From: Streptomyces sp. BV286
GTDB taxonomy: Bacteria > Actinomycetota > Actinomycetes > Streptomycetales > Streptomycetaceae
Direction of reading: 5' to 3'
Assembly (NCBI RefSeq): GCF_019090165.1
Contig: NZ_JAHRIB010000178.1
Span: 62,001-126,000, forward strand
DNA length: 64,000 bases
Positions 25,022 to 33,056 of the stretch are shown piece after piece. Both the position numbers and the translations under genes were made by a program. Position 1 is the first letter of the stretch; each line of letters opens with the position of its first letter. The notes under the pieces were generated by a model. It ran no database searches. It was not told where the DNA came from and worked only from the letters and a program-made list of their open reading frames with translations.

Positions 25022-25252
25022 CTACCGCGACGCGTACGGCAGCAGCGCCATCTCGCGGGCGTTCTTGATCGCGCGGGCCAGCCGGCGCTGCTGCTGGGCG
25101 GAGACCCGGGTGACCCTGCGGCTGCGGATCTTCCCCCGGTCGGAGATGAACTTCCGCAGGAGGTCGGTGTCCTTGTAGTCGATGTACGTGATCTTCGCCG
25201 CGTCCAGGGGGTTCGGGCGGGGCGACAGCTTGCGCTCGGGCTTGCGGGGCAT
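25022..25252 (-). CDS. rpsR: 30S ribosomal protein S18, zinc-independent paralogue
   Basis: A 76-residue S18 (ITYIDYKDTDLLRKFISDRG, RVTRVSAQQQRRLARAIKNA). It has no cysteine, so it is the C-minus form that does not bind zinc. It is the last gene of a four-gene minus-strand operon, starting 2 bases after the CobW-like gene. Expressed with the other zinc-free paralogues under zinc limitation, as inferred from the Zur-type box at the head of the operon. Confidence 0.95.
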   Translation of the reverse strand: MPRKPERKLSPRPNPLDAAKITYIDYKDTDLLRKFISDRGKIRSRRVTRVSAQQQRRLARAIKNAREMALLPYASR

Positions 25253-25254
25253 GG

Positions 25255-26712
25255 TCAGACCTCCAGGAGGGTGTCGAAGGCGGGCGGGAGCCGCTTCCAG
25301 GCGGGTCGGCCGGCGGCGTACTCCGCGTCGGTCAACAGGCAGGACTCCAGGAGCAGTTCGAGTCCGTCGCGGTCCAGGCCCGGCGAGGTGAAGACGAGGT
25401 GCTGGCAGCAGTCGCCGTGCTCCGGGTGCCAGTCGAGCGCGGCGGCTGCCCGGCGCACCGGCGGAACCATGTCCCAGGCCGCGTCGGGCAGGGAGGCCAG
25501 CCACGGCCCGGCGCTCTCCACGCACAGGGCGCCGCCGGCCGCGTCCCAGTGCAGCAGCGTGTCGGGCCGGTCCGCGAGCCAGAACCGGCCCCGGCTGCGG
25601 GCGGCCGCGCAGGTCAGGTCCTCCAGCGCCGCGTACAGCCGCTCCGGGTGGAACGGCCGGCACCGGTGCCAGACGAGCGTGGAGACCCCGCACTCGTCCG
25701 CCTCGGCCGGCAACAGCGCACACGCCGGATGCTGGGCCGCGGCGGCCGCCTCCACGTCGAACCCGGCGAGCGCGAGTTCCGCGAGCGCGGAACCCACGGG
25801 CTCGGGGGTCACGGACTCGGGACCCGCGGGCTCAGAGGCCGCGGGGTCGGAACCCTCGGGCCCGGGAGCCGCCGGAGCCGTACGGCCGCGGGGAGCATCA
25901 CGGCCCTCGGGGCCCGCGTGGCCGTCTCCGGCGTCCTGCCCCGCCGGCCCGGGGCGCCCGGAACCCTCGAAGTCCGGACGGTCGGTCCCGAGGGCCGCGC
26001 CGGGGTCGGTGGCGCGCGGGGTCTCGTCCTCCCGGCCCGCGAACTCCTGGCCCGTGAAGTCCCGGCCCGTGAAGTCCTGGCCCGCGAACCAGGACTCCCA
26101 GCCCCACGGGTCCGGCAGAGCGACGGGGCCGATCGGTACCTGGCGGGCTGTCGGATGGAGCTGGACCAGCAGCGCGCGGTCCTCTTCGTCGGCCTCCTCC
26201 GAGTCGGCGAGGGCCAGGACCGGGGCGTACTCCAGCTGCCGGGCGAAGGTGTCGGCGACGGTGCGCTGGTCGGTCGCGGCCGCGGCGAGGCCCGCGTCGG
26301 CGAGGTCGTCGCCGTTGCCGAGGTACGGGAGCACCAGCGCGGGGTCGACCGCGGTGATGACGCCGGTGAGGTGGAGACCGGCGCTCGCGACCACCTCGGC
26401 CATCGCCTTCGGCTCGACCGAGTCCCAGAGCTCGACGATCGCGAGGCGGGTCAGGCCGTCCGCCGCGAGCCGCTCCAGCTCCGGGACCAGGTCCTCGCGC
26501 AGGGCGCAGCACGCGCAGTCGTTGACCAGCGGTGCCTCACCGGCCGACACGATGCCGGTGCGGTCGCGGACCGTGCGGACCACCGTGCCCTGTACGGCGG
26601 TCGAGAGGTCGTGGTGCAGCGCCACGGCGCCCGGCACGTCGACGAGCAGCCGCTCCACCGCCTGCCTGCGGGCGTCGGCGTGCAGTCCGCCGACGATGGC
26701 GACGCTCAGCAT
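25255..26712 (-). CDS. CobW/COG0523-like protein with degenerate P-loop
   Basis: A 485-residue protein of the CobW family of metal-handling G3E GTPases, recognised by the CxCC site NDCACCALREDL, the C-terminal CobW_C region (FWLADRPDTLLHWDAAGG, DWHPEHGDCCQHLVFTS) and the zinc operon setting. At the expected Walker A position, SVAIVGGLHADARRQAVE lacks the GxxGxGK(S/T) pattern, so GTP binding is doubtful. A ~100-residue Pro/Gly/Glu-rich insert (about 205-305) splits the two domains. ATG at 26712 overlaps the rpmE stop; GTG one codon earlier is possible. Likely a zinc chaperone or sensor-like accessory. Confidence 0.88.
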   Translation of the reverse strand: MLSVAIVGGLHADARRQAVERLLVDVPGAVALHHDLSTAVQGTVVRTVRDRTGIVSAGEAPLVNDCACCALREDLVPELERLAADGLTRLAIVELWDSVEPKAMAEVVASAGLHLTGVITAVDPALVLPYLGNGDDLADAGLAAAATDQRTVADTFARQLEYAPVLALADSEEADEEDRALLVQLHPTARQVPIGPVALPDPWGWESWFAGQDFTGRDFTGQEFAGREDETPRATDPGAALGTDRPDFEGSGRPGPAGQDAGDGHAGPEGRDAPRGRTAPAAPGPEGSDPAASEPAGPESVTPEPVGSALAELALAGFDVEAAAAAQHPACALLPAEADECGVSTLVWHRCRPFHPERLYAALEDLTCAAARSRGRFWLADRPDTLLHWDAAGGALCVESAGPWLASLPDAAWDMVPPVRRAAAALDWHPEHGDCCQHLVFTSPGLDRDGLELLLESCLLTDAEYAAGRPAWKRLPPAFDTLLEV

Positions 26713-27050
26713 CACTGCTCCCCGCTCACGGCGTCCCGCTCGGCGCCCGCTTCGCCGTCGCGCGACGCGTCCCGCCCGCGCTCGCGGTCGCCGGCCTGCC
26801 GGCCGTCACGCCGGCCGAACCGTCGCTCGAAGCGCTCCACGCGGCCGGCGGTGTCCATCACGCGGGCCGTGCCCGTGTAGAAGGGGTGGCTCACGTTCGA
26901 GATCTCGACGTCGACGACCGGGTAGGTGTTGCCGTCCTCCCACTCGACGGTCTTCTCGCTCGTCATGGTCGAGCTGGTCAGGAAGGCGTGGTTCGCGGCC
27001 CGGTCCCGGAAGACGACGGGCCCGTACGCCGGGTGGATTCCCTCGCGCAT
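26712..27050 (-). CDS. rpmE: 50S ribosomal protein L31 type B, with basic C-terminal tail
   Basis: Residues 1-75 are type B L31 (MREGIHPAYGPVVFRD, TYPVVDVEISNVSHPFYTGT, GRVERFERRFG). No cysteine is present, so it is zinc-independent. Type B L31 is normally 80-90 residues; this one is 112, with an Arg/Asp/Glu-rich tail after residue 76. Its start lies 5 bases after the rpmG stop with GAGGAG upstream, and its stop overlaps the CobW-like start. Confidence 0.94.
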   Translation of the reverse strand: MREGIHPAYGPVVFRDRAANHAFLTSSTMTSEKTVEWEDGNTYPVVDVEISNVSHPFYTGTARVMDTAGRVERFERRFGRRDGRQAGDRERGRDASRDGEAGAERDAVSGEQ

Positions 27051-27055
27051 GACGC

Positions 27056-27220
27056 TCAGCGCTCCTCTCGGAAGTCGACGTGCCGGCCTGCTACCGGGTC
27101 GTACTTGCGCAGGGTGATCCGGTCGGGGTCGTTACGGCGGTTCTTGCGGGTGACGTACGTGTAGCCGGTCCCGGCCGTGGACCGGAGTTTGATGACCGGG
27201 CGGAGTTCGTTGCGTGCCAT
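27056..27220 (-). CDS. rpmG: 50S ribosomal protein L33, zinc-independent paralogue
   Basis: A 54-residue L33 (MARNELRPVIKLRSTAGTGY, VTRKNRRNDPDRITLRKYDP). The two CxxC pairs of zinc-binding L33 are absent. It is the first gene of the minus-strand zinc operon. No Shine-Dalgarno precedes the ATG; a TATACT -10 lies 6 bases before it, predicting a leaderless message. Confidence 0.95.
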   Translation of the reverse strand: MARNELRPVIKLRSTAGTGYTYVTRKNRRNDPDRITLRKYDPVAGRHVDFREER

Positions 27221-27226
27221 GCGGCT

Positions 27227-27257
27227 AGTATATGAAAACGAATCCCATTATCGACAA
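27227..27257 (-). promoter_or_regulatory. Zur-type operator within rpmG promoter
   Basis: Minus-strand TTGTCG (27252-27257), 19-bp spacer and TATACT (27227-27232). The spacer holds an AT-rich box whose 15-mer at 27233-27247 matches the remembered Zur consensus TGAAAATGATTTTCA at 11 of 15 positions. It lies between divergent rpmG and rpmB, so one site can control both operons. Confidence 0.75.
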
Positions 27258-27286
27258 CGGAGAGAACAGAGAGGTACGTCACTCAC

Positions 27287-27523
27287 ATGTCCGCGCACTG
27301 CATGCTGACCGGGACCCGGCCCCGCTTCGGCAACTCCATCTCCCACTCGCACCGGCGCACGTCGCGCCGCTTCGACCCCAACATCCAGAGCAAGCGCCAC
27401 TGGCTGCCGAGCGAGGGGCGGTACGTACGGCTGAAGCTGAGCACGAAGGGCATCAAGACGGTCGACGTCCTCGGCGTCGAGGCCGCCGTGGCCCGGATCC
27501 GGGCCCGTGGGGTGAAGGTCTGA
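27287..27523 (+). CDS. rpmB: 50S ribosomal protein L28, paralogue
   Basis: A 78-residue L28 (LTGTRPRFGNSISHSHRRTS, RFDPNIQSKRHWLPSEGRYV) with a single Cys (MSAHCMLTG), so the zinc-ribbon cysteines are missing. It is the first gene of the plus-strand zinc operon, coupled to rpsN (TGATG). GAGAGG lies 12 bases before the ATG, a loose ribosome site. Divergent from rpmG across the Zur-type box. Confidence 0.95.
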   Translation: MSAHCMLTGTRPRFGNSISHSHRRTSRRFDPNIQSKRHWLPSEGRYVRLKLSTKGIKTVDVLGVEAAVARIRARGVKV

Positions 27524-27828
27524 TGGCCAAGAAGAGCAAGATCGCCAAGAACGACAGGCGCCAGGAGATCGTCGCCCGGTACGCCGGGCGACGGGCCGAG
27601 CTCAAGGAGATCATCCGCAAGCCGTCCTCGACGGATGCCGAACGGGCCGCTGCCAAGCGGGAGTTGGAGCGGCAGCCGCGTGACGCCAGCGCCACGCGTG
27701 TGCGCAACCGGGACAGTGTGGACGGTCGCCCGCGCGGCTACCTGCGGACGTTCGGCCTCTCGCGGGTGAACCTGCGGGACCAGGCGCACAAGGGGTTCCT
27801 GCCAGGGGTCCGCAAGTCCTCCTGGTAG
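27523..27828 (+). CDS. rpsN: 30S ribosomal protein S14, zinc-independent long form
   Basis: A 101-residue S14 (MAKKSKIAKNDRRQEIVARY ... GRPRGYLRTFGLSRVNLRDQ). The short zinc form has CxxC...CxxC; this one has no Cys. Its ATG overlaps the rpmB stop. It replaces the zinc-binding S14 when zinc is scarce, by analogy with characterised C-minus paralogues. A small GC hairpin (27844-27859) follows. Confidence 0.95.
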   Translation: MAKKSKIAKNDRRQEIVARYAGRRAELKEIIRKPSSTDAERAAAKRELERQPRDASATRVRNRDSVDGRPRGYLRTFGLSRVNLRDQAHKGFLPGVRKSSW

Positions 27829-27972
27829 TGCGGCCCGACGGCGGCGGGGTCGTCCCCGCGGTGCTGAAAGGAGCGGCTGGTAGCTTGCTCCGGTCGTTCC
27901 GGTGACATCGGCGCCACCGGTGGTACCCGGCGGGTACCGGCGACCCGTCCGGCCAGACCCTTGGGGGCTTCA

Positions 27973-28485
27973 GTGACTTCGGCGACCTTCTCGCGCAGGC
28001 AGGCGCGGATCGCGGGCTCGGTGGCGGCGCTGGCGGCCACGCTCGCCCTGACGGCGGGCTGCAGCGGCGACAGCGGCGGGGACGGTGACAAGGACCCGTC
28101 GTCCGGCACGAGCGCGGCGTCGACCGGGTCGGCGGACACCGGTGGCGGCTCCGGCGACGGCTCGGCCAAGGCCGGGAAGCTGGAGGGCAGTTGGCTGGCC
28201 ACCACGGACGGCAAGGCCGTGGCACTGGTGATCACCGGCGACGAGGCCGGGCTGTTCTCGACGAGCGGGTCCGTGTGCAGTGGCACCGCCCGTGAGACCT
28301 CCGGCATGCGGATGATCGAGCTGAAGTGCTCCGACGGGAACAAGGACCGGGCCGAGGGCATGGTCGACTCCGTCGACTCCACGACCCTGAAGGTCACCTG
28401 GGAGGGCTTCGGCAAGGAGACCTACACGAAGACGGAGGGCGGGAAGCTGCCGTCCGGGCTGCCTACGGCGAGTCTGGGTTCCTGA
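27973..28485 (+). CDS. Secreted lipoprotein of unknown function
   Basis: A 170-residue protein with an Arg-containing n-region, a hydrophobic stretch and lipobox LTAGC, then a Gly/Ser/Asp-rich linker and a small beta-rich domain (LEGSWLATTDGKAVALVITG, KVTWEGFGKETYTKTEG) with two Cys that could form a disulfide. The GTG at 27973 has GGGGG just upstream. It is separated from rpsN by ~145 bases and is probably an independent gene; no function recognised. Confidence 0.82.
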   Translation: MTSATFSRRQARIAGSVAALAATLALTAGCSGDSGGDGDKDPSSGTSAASTGSADTGGGSGDGSAKAGKLEGSWLATTDGKAVALVITGDEAGLFSTSGSVCSGTARETSGMRMIELKCSDGNKDRAEGMVDSVDSTTLKVTWEGFGKETYTKTEGGKLPSGLPTASLGS

Positions 28486-28507
28486 CACCGTCACACCGCC
28501 GGTCACG

Positions 28508-28540
28508 CGGGCCGCGGAACCCTATGGGTGCCGCGGCCCG
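28508..28540. terminator. Bidirectional hairpin overlapping the FUSC gene stop
   Basis: CGGGCCGCGG (28508-28517) and CCGCGGCCCG (28531-28540) pair perfectly, with an inner ACCC/GGGT pair. The loop lies over the stop codon at 28522-28524. It sits between two convergent genes. Confidence 0.75.
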
Positions 28541-31047
28541 TTCGGCTTCTGCGGCCCGTTCGGCTTCTGCGGCTCGTTCGGCGCCCGCGGCTCGTTCGGG
28601 CTCTGCGGCCCGTCCGGCCCGTCCGGCTTGCGCGGCCCGTTCGGCCTCTGCGGCCCGTCCGGCTTCCGCGGCTCGTCCGGCGCCCGCGGCCCGTCCGGCC
28701 CCTGCGGCCCGTCCGGCCCCTGCGGCCCGTCCGGCCCCTGCGGCCCGTCCGGCCCCTGCGGGGACGCGCCCTCCGAAGCGGCCGCCGTCCCGTCGAGCGT
28801 CATGGGCGCCACGGCGGTGTCGAGAGCCTCGGACAGCTCGATGAGCGCGTCGAGCACGCGCCGTGCCGCCTCCCGCACGAACTGGTCGTTGTCGGGGGTG
28901 GTGGCCGCACCGATGCCACCGGTCTCGCCGGTCTCGCTGATCCCACCGGTCTCGCCGGTCTCGCCGGGCGCACTGATCCCACCCGACTCACCGGGCTCAC
29001 CGGGCTCACCGGGCTTCCCGCCTCCGGCGGTCTCCGTCGTCTCCCAGGTGGTCAGGGCGGTGCGTACGGCGTCCCAGGTGGGGATCCGGCGTTCGCGGAT
29101 GGCCTTGGCACCGTGCTGGGTGGACTCGCGCAAAGCCTCGGCGAAGGCGGCGGCGGCCGGGACCGGCGTCGCGCCGCGTTCCGGGAGATGGGCCTCCAGG
29201 AGCATGGCGACCCGGCCCAGGTGGGCGAGCGCGTCCTCGGCGTCGTCGGCGGCGGTGCGGGAGAGGCCCCGGTGACGGACCGGTTCGGCGGTGGCGCGGG
29301 CCACGGCGGCATGCCAGGCCGCGCGGGCGGTGCGCGCGGAGAGCAGGGCCTCGCGGACGTCCGGGACGCTGCGGCGCGCGGGATCGGCGTAGGCGCCGAA
29401 GACCACGTCCGCGTACCGGCCCTGCGTGGCCAGCCAGTCCGCGAGCCGGGTGCGCAGCCGCGGGGTCTCCCACGCCGGGTAGACGGCGTACGCGAGCATC
29501 GCCAGCAGGCCGCCGAGCAGGGTGAGCAGAACGCGTTCGGGCACGGTCTGGTTCCACTCCTCGCCGCCCATGCCGAGCAGGAGCACGACGTACGCGGCGA
29601 TGCAGGCCTGGGCCGCGAACTGCCCCGTACGCATCAGGAGGTACATCAGGCCGGCGCACACCACGGCGAGGGTGCCGGAGAGGTACGTGCCCGGGTCGGC
29701 CAGCCGCACCACGGCCGTGGCCACGGCCACGCCGACGACGGTGCCGCCGAGACGGGCCACCGCCCTGCTGTACGTCTGTGAGAAGTCCGGGCGCATGACC
29801 ATGACCGAGGTCAGCGGCGCCCAGTAGCCGTGGCCGAGAGGGAGCCAGGAGCCGAGGACGTATCCGGTGGCGGCGACGACGGACACGCGCGTGGCGTGGC
29901 GGACGACGGGGGAACCCCTGCGGAACGCCTCGCGCATCGCCTTCAGCGCCACGGGGACCAGGCCGAGGAAGGTGGGGCGGCTGCGGGGGCGGTGGGACGC
30001 GGCGGCCGGGCGCCCGCCGGGTTCCGGGAGCTGGGCCCGCGCCTCCTCGCGCCCTTGCGGGGAGGCGCCGCCCGCTGTTTCCACCACGTCCTTCAGGAGG
30101 GTGTTGAGGCGGGCGGCCGCGCGGTAGGGGCGGCCGGTGAGGATGCTCCCGGTGTCCGGGGTACGGAACGCGGCCAGTGCGGCGGGCGGGACGGTCACGG
30201 GCTCGCCGTGGCGGATCGCGTGGGCCGCCGCGTCGAGGACGGCTGCGGCGGCGCCGAGGAGTTCACGGACCCGGTCACGGGCGCGGCCCTCCGCCGGGAC
30301 GCCCGTCGCCGGGTCGGCCAGGGAGGCGAGGACCGGGCGGATGCGCTCGGCGAGGCCGCGGGCGCCGTGCAGTTCGGCGGGGCGACGGCGGGCCTGGCGG
30401 GGGGTGACGGCGGCCGCGTTGCGGGCTTCCATCAGGGGCAGCGGGTCGAAGGCCGCGAGGGGGTCGTGGCGCAGGCGGCGCGCGTAGTCCCCCTCGGCGG
30501 CCAGGGCGTCGGCGAGCGCGTCCCGGTGGGCGCCCCAGCGCCGTACGGGGAACAGCACGATGAGCGCGGCCTGGACGACACCGCCCACGATCATCATGGC
30601 TGCGTGGCCCGCGGCCTGGGCGACCGAGGTCGGCAGGGTGACCGTCACCAGCATGATCGCCACGTTCGAGGAGGCGATCAGACCGATGGTCGGGCCCGCC
30701 GCCCAGCTCATCCCCGCCGCGAACGTCCACGCCACCAGCAGCGCGAGGAAGAGCGGCTCGTAGGAGACCGTGAGGTAGGCGAGGAACGTGGAGACGGCGA
30801 GGCTCGTACCGGAGGCGAGGGCCAGTTCGGGCCGGGGGCGCCAGCTGCGCTGGAACGTCGCGATGGCCGCCTGGAACGCGCCGAACGCCGAACTCGCGGC
30901 GGCGACCGGGCCGAAGGCCCACAGGGACACCGCGATCACGATCGCGAGTCCCGCCGCTCCGCGCACCGCGACGAGGGGTTCGAGCCGCGTCTTCTCCACG
31001 GCGAGGCCCGAGCGCGCGGTGTCCTTCAGCGCCCGTCGCCAGCTCAC
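28522..31047 (-). CDS. FUSC-family (aromatic acid exporter-like) membrane protein with collagen-like tail
   Basis: An 841-residue protein with two membrane blocks of about five to six helices (residues ~30-165 and ~390-510), each followed by a cytoplasmic helical domain. That is the duplicated FUSC/YccS layout of proposed efflux proteins. The C-terminus has two Gly-X-Y stretches: a shorter one built on GEPGEPGES and GETGETGG units (~residue 680), and a final ~75 residues of GPQGPD, then RKPDGPQ/NGPQKP-type units. GTG at 31047 (MSWRRALKDTAR) is chosen by family start; ATG 13 codons upstream is possible. Substrate unknown. Confidence 0.87.
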   Translation of the reverse strand: MSWRRALKDTARSGLAVEKTRLEPLVAVRGAAGLAIVIAVSLWAFGPVAAASSAFGAFQAAIATFQRSWRPRPELALASGTSLAVSTFLAYLTVSYEPLFLALLVAWTFAAGMSWAAGPTIGLIASSNVAIMLVTVTLPTSVAQAAGHAAMMIVGGVVQAALIVLFPVRRWGAHRDALADALAAEGDYARRLRHDPLAAFDPLPLMEARNAAAVTPRQARRRPAELHGARGLAERIRPVLASLADPATGVPAEGRARDRVRELLGAAAAVLDAAAHAIRHGEPVTVPPAALAAFRTPDTGSILTGRPYRAAARLNTLLKDVVETAGGASPQGREEARAQLPEPGGRPAAASHRPRSRPTFLGLVPVALKAMREAFRRGSPVVRHATRVSVVAATGYVLGSWLPLGHGYWAPLTSVMVMRPDFSQTYSRAVARLGGTVVGVAVATAVVRLADPGTYLSGTLAVVCAGLMYLLMRTGQFAAQACIAAYVVLLLGMGGEEWNQTVPERVLLTLLGGLLAMLAYAVYPAWETPRLRTRLADWLATQGRYADVVFGAYADPARRSVPDVREALLSARTARAAWHAAVARATAEPVRHRGLSRTAADDAEDALAHLGRVAMLLEAHLPERGATPVPAAAAFAEALRESTQHGAKAIRERRIPTWDAVRTALTTWETTETAGGGKPGEPGEPGESGGISAPGETGETGGISETGETGGIGAATTPDNDQFVREAARRVLDALIELSEALDTAVAPMTLDGTAAASEGASPQGPDGPQGPDGPQGPDGPQGPDGPRAPDEPRKPDGPQRPNGPRKPDGPDGPQSPNEPRAPNEPQKPNGPQKPNGPRHP

Positions 31048-31219
31048 CGCGCCAGGGTACGGGAGGGGGCCGGGCGGGCGGGGCATCCGGGGCCCGGGAC
31101 GTGTGAAGGTTCAACGGGCGAAGGTGCGGGGGTCGGTGGAATCCCGGCACGCGGAACCGCATGATGATCCACGACCCAGCAGCACCGAGCAGCACGACCC
31201 AGAGGCCAGAGGAAAACCC

Positions 31220-31777
31220 ATGCGCACCCTGCCGATCGCCGCCACCGCCCTCGCGGCGGCCCTCACCCTGACCCTGACCGCCTGTGGCGGCGACGACGAC
31301 GGTGGCGGTGACAAGAAGACCGGCGGCAAGAAGACCCGCTCCTCGGACACCTCCTCGACCGCCTGCGCGGCCGGCAAGCTCGGCCAGGAGGTCGTCGCCA
31401 GTGAGGCCCCGGCCGCGGGCGACACCGGGACCGTCTCCGTCACCCTCACCAACGGCTCCGGAGCCGACTGCACCCTGGAGGGCTTCCCCACCGTCGAACT
31501 GACCGCGGGCACCACCGCCTTGGCCGTCGCTCCGGAGAAGTCCGCGGCTCCGGAGAAGCTGACCGTGAAGCAGGACGAGACGGTCAGCTTCACGATCACG
31601 TACGTACGGGGTCCGGCCGGTGACGCGGCGAAGGGCGCCGCGGTGAAGAGCGCGAAGTTCGGGCTGCCCGGGGCGGGTGCCGATCAGTCCTTCGACTGGA
31701 AGTACGGCGAGGTGGCCCTGCGGAGCGCGAGCGAGCCGGACGCGTCGGTGACCCCGTTCCAGCGGGCGGGCGACTGA
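31220..31777 (+). CDS. DUF4232-type secreted lipoprotein
   Basis: A 185-residue protein with a signal peptide ending in lipobox LTAC, an Asp/Gly then Lys/Thr linker, and a DUF4232-like beta domain (VSVTLTNGSGADCTLEGFP, VSFTITYVRG) with a Cys pair likely to be disulfide-bonded. The ATG has AGAGGA 8 bases upstream. It is divergent from the FUSC gene and convergent with the DUF2786 gene, whose stop lies a few bases away. Function unknown. Confidence 0.88.
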   Translation: MRTLPIAATALAAALTLTLTACGGDDDGGGDKKTGGKKTRSSDTSSTACAAGKLGQEVVASEAPAAGDTGTVSVTLTNGSGADCTLEGFPTVELTAGTTALAVAPEKSAAPEKLTVKQDETVSFTITYVRGPAGDAAKGAAVKSAKFGLPGAGADQSFDWKYGEVALRSASEPDASVTPFQRAGD

Positions 31778-31778
31778 G

Positions 31779-32924
31779 TCAGGGGCGTCGCAGCGGCGGC
31801 CGCGCCCCGACCTGGGCCCGGTCCGCCGCGGCGGCCCCCTCCTGCCAGCCCGCCGCGTCGTTGACCCCGCGCATCCGGGTCGTGACGGTGTCCGGGAACA
31901 TGCGTTCCGTCTCGTCCGCGACCGCCACGTCGCGCGCCACGAGAACCGGCAGCAACTCCCCCTCCGTCGCGGTCACCTGCCCCTCGGCCGCGTCGGCGAG
32001 CCGGTCGCCGATGCGGTGCGCGTACGCGGCGAGGAAGGACTGCCGGAAGGTCTTCGTGCGTTTCCTGCCGCCCGCGCGCTGGGCCGCCTCCGCCTTCGTC
32101 ATCGCGGCTGTGGCCTGCACGAGGAGTGAGGTGTGGAGGAGTTCGACCGCCTCCAGGTCGGGTTCGAAACCGACGACCGTGGAGAAGCCGAGGGCCTCGT
32201 TCCACACCGCGCGGCAGCGGTTCGCCCCGGCCACCGCGTCGAGGAGGACCGCCTTCGCGGTCTCGTAGGGCGCGTCGACGCCGATCCGGCAGGCGCCGGG
32301 CGCGTCCTTCGCGTGCGTCCGCGCGGCGAGCAGCGCCTCGTCGATGCTGTGCCGCGCCATCAGTTCCTGCGCCTTGGCGCTCAGCGCCTCCGCCTCCTCC
32401 GGGAACCCGGTGGCCTCCGCCTTGGCGAGCAGCGCGCGGATGCGGGTGAGCATGCGGGTGTCCCGCGGGGCGGCGGCGGCCGTCCGGGACGACGGGGGCG
32501 CGTGCGCGTCCAGCGGTTCCAGGGAGGGCAGGCGCAGCAGCAGGCGGTACAGCTCCAGGGCTGCGGTCGCGTACGTGAAGCGGTCCGTGCGGAGCGCTCC
32601 CGGGCCGGCGTCCAGTTCGCCGAGTTGTGCGGCCCAGCGCGCGCCCCGGGGCCGGCGGTCCCGGCCGGCCTCGGCGAGGACCAGCTCCGACACGAGGCGT
32701 TCGTGCACGTCGTCCAGCTCGCGCCGCACGATCCGTACGACGTCGGCCGGCTGCCAGCCGCGCCGCCAGGCCGCCGCGACGAACTCCTCGCCGCGGCGGG
32801 CCAGTTCGGCGTCGGAGGCCGGGTCGGCGGCCAGCAGGGAGGCGCCCGTGTCGAGGGACGCGTCGGTGTCGGAGTAGAGAGCGGCCTCGAAGGCGCGCTC
32901 CACCGTGCTGGACGTACTGCTCAT
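31779..32924 (-). CDS. DUF2786 domain protein
   Basis: A 381-residue cytoplasmic protein. The DUF2786 segment is near residues 155-200 (RMLTRIRALLAKAEATGFPE, LSAKAQELMARHSID). The N-terminal half is helical and Arg-rich; the C-terminal half contains RTKTFRQSFLAAYAHRIGDRLADAA, a region common to this family in actinobacteria. No catalytic motif is evident. GAGGA directly abuts the ATG, too close for an ideal ribosome site. Confidence 0.85.
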   Translation of the reverse strand: MSSTSSTVERAFEAALYSDTDASLDTGASLLAADPASDAELARRGEEFVAAAWRRGWQPADVVRIVRRELDDVHERLVSELVLAEAGRDRRPRGARWAAQLGELDAGPGALRTDRFTYATAALELYRLLLRLPSLEPLDAHAPPSSRTAAAAPRDTRMLTRIRALLAKAEATGFPEEAEALSAKAQELMARHSIDEALLAARTHAKDAPGACRIGVDAPYETAKAVLLDAVAGANRCRAVWNEALGFSTVVGFEPDLEAVELLHTSLLVQATAAMTKAEAAQRAGGRKRTKTFRQSFLAAYAHRIGDRLADAAEGQVTATEGELLPVLVARDVAVADETERMFPDTVTTRMRGVNDAAGWQEGAAAADRAQVGARPPLRRP

Positions 32925-32959
32925 TCCTCGATCGTGTCACGGGCGGAAAGGCGCCCAGA

Positions 32960-33005
32960 AGTCACCCACGAGAGTCACCCGCAGTCGCCCACGAGAGTCA
33001 CCCAC
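32960..33005. repeat. 23-bp direct repeat upstream of HTH-Clp-N gene
   Basis: Two tandem 23-bp units (32960-32982 and 32983-33005) differ at two positions and share CCCACGAGAGTCACCC. They lie immediately before the twin palindromic operators. Confidence 0.75.
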
Positions 33006-33007
33006 AA

Positions 33008-33056
33008 GTGTCAACTTGAGGTTGACACTCCACCACTGTCAACTTACGGTTGACAC
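33008..33056 (+). promoter_or_regulatory. Promoter with twin palindromic operators, predicted leaderless
   Basis: Palindromes GTGTCAAC-TTGAG-GTTGACAC (33008-33028) and TGTCAAC-TTACG-GTTGACA (33037-33055) start 28 bp apart. TTGACA (33022-33027), 17-bp spacer and TACGGT (33045-33050) form a promoter. The expected start point is the A of the ATG at 33057, and there is no Shine-Dalgarno. Confidence 0.85.

Noticed and set aside
25255..26712. Frameshift in the CobW-like gene explaining the missing P-loop
   Set aside because: Neighbouring frames near 26650-26712 do not contain a GxxGxGK motif and the N-terminus is continuous with the CxCC region, so loss by substitution is more likely than an indel.
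28540..28765. Possible CRISPR or minisatellite
   Set aside because: The repeats are in-frame codons for Gly-Pro-X triplets within the FUSC gene; there are no spacers of unique sequence.
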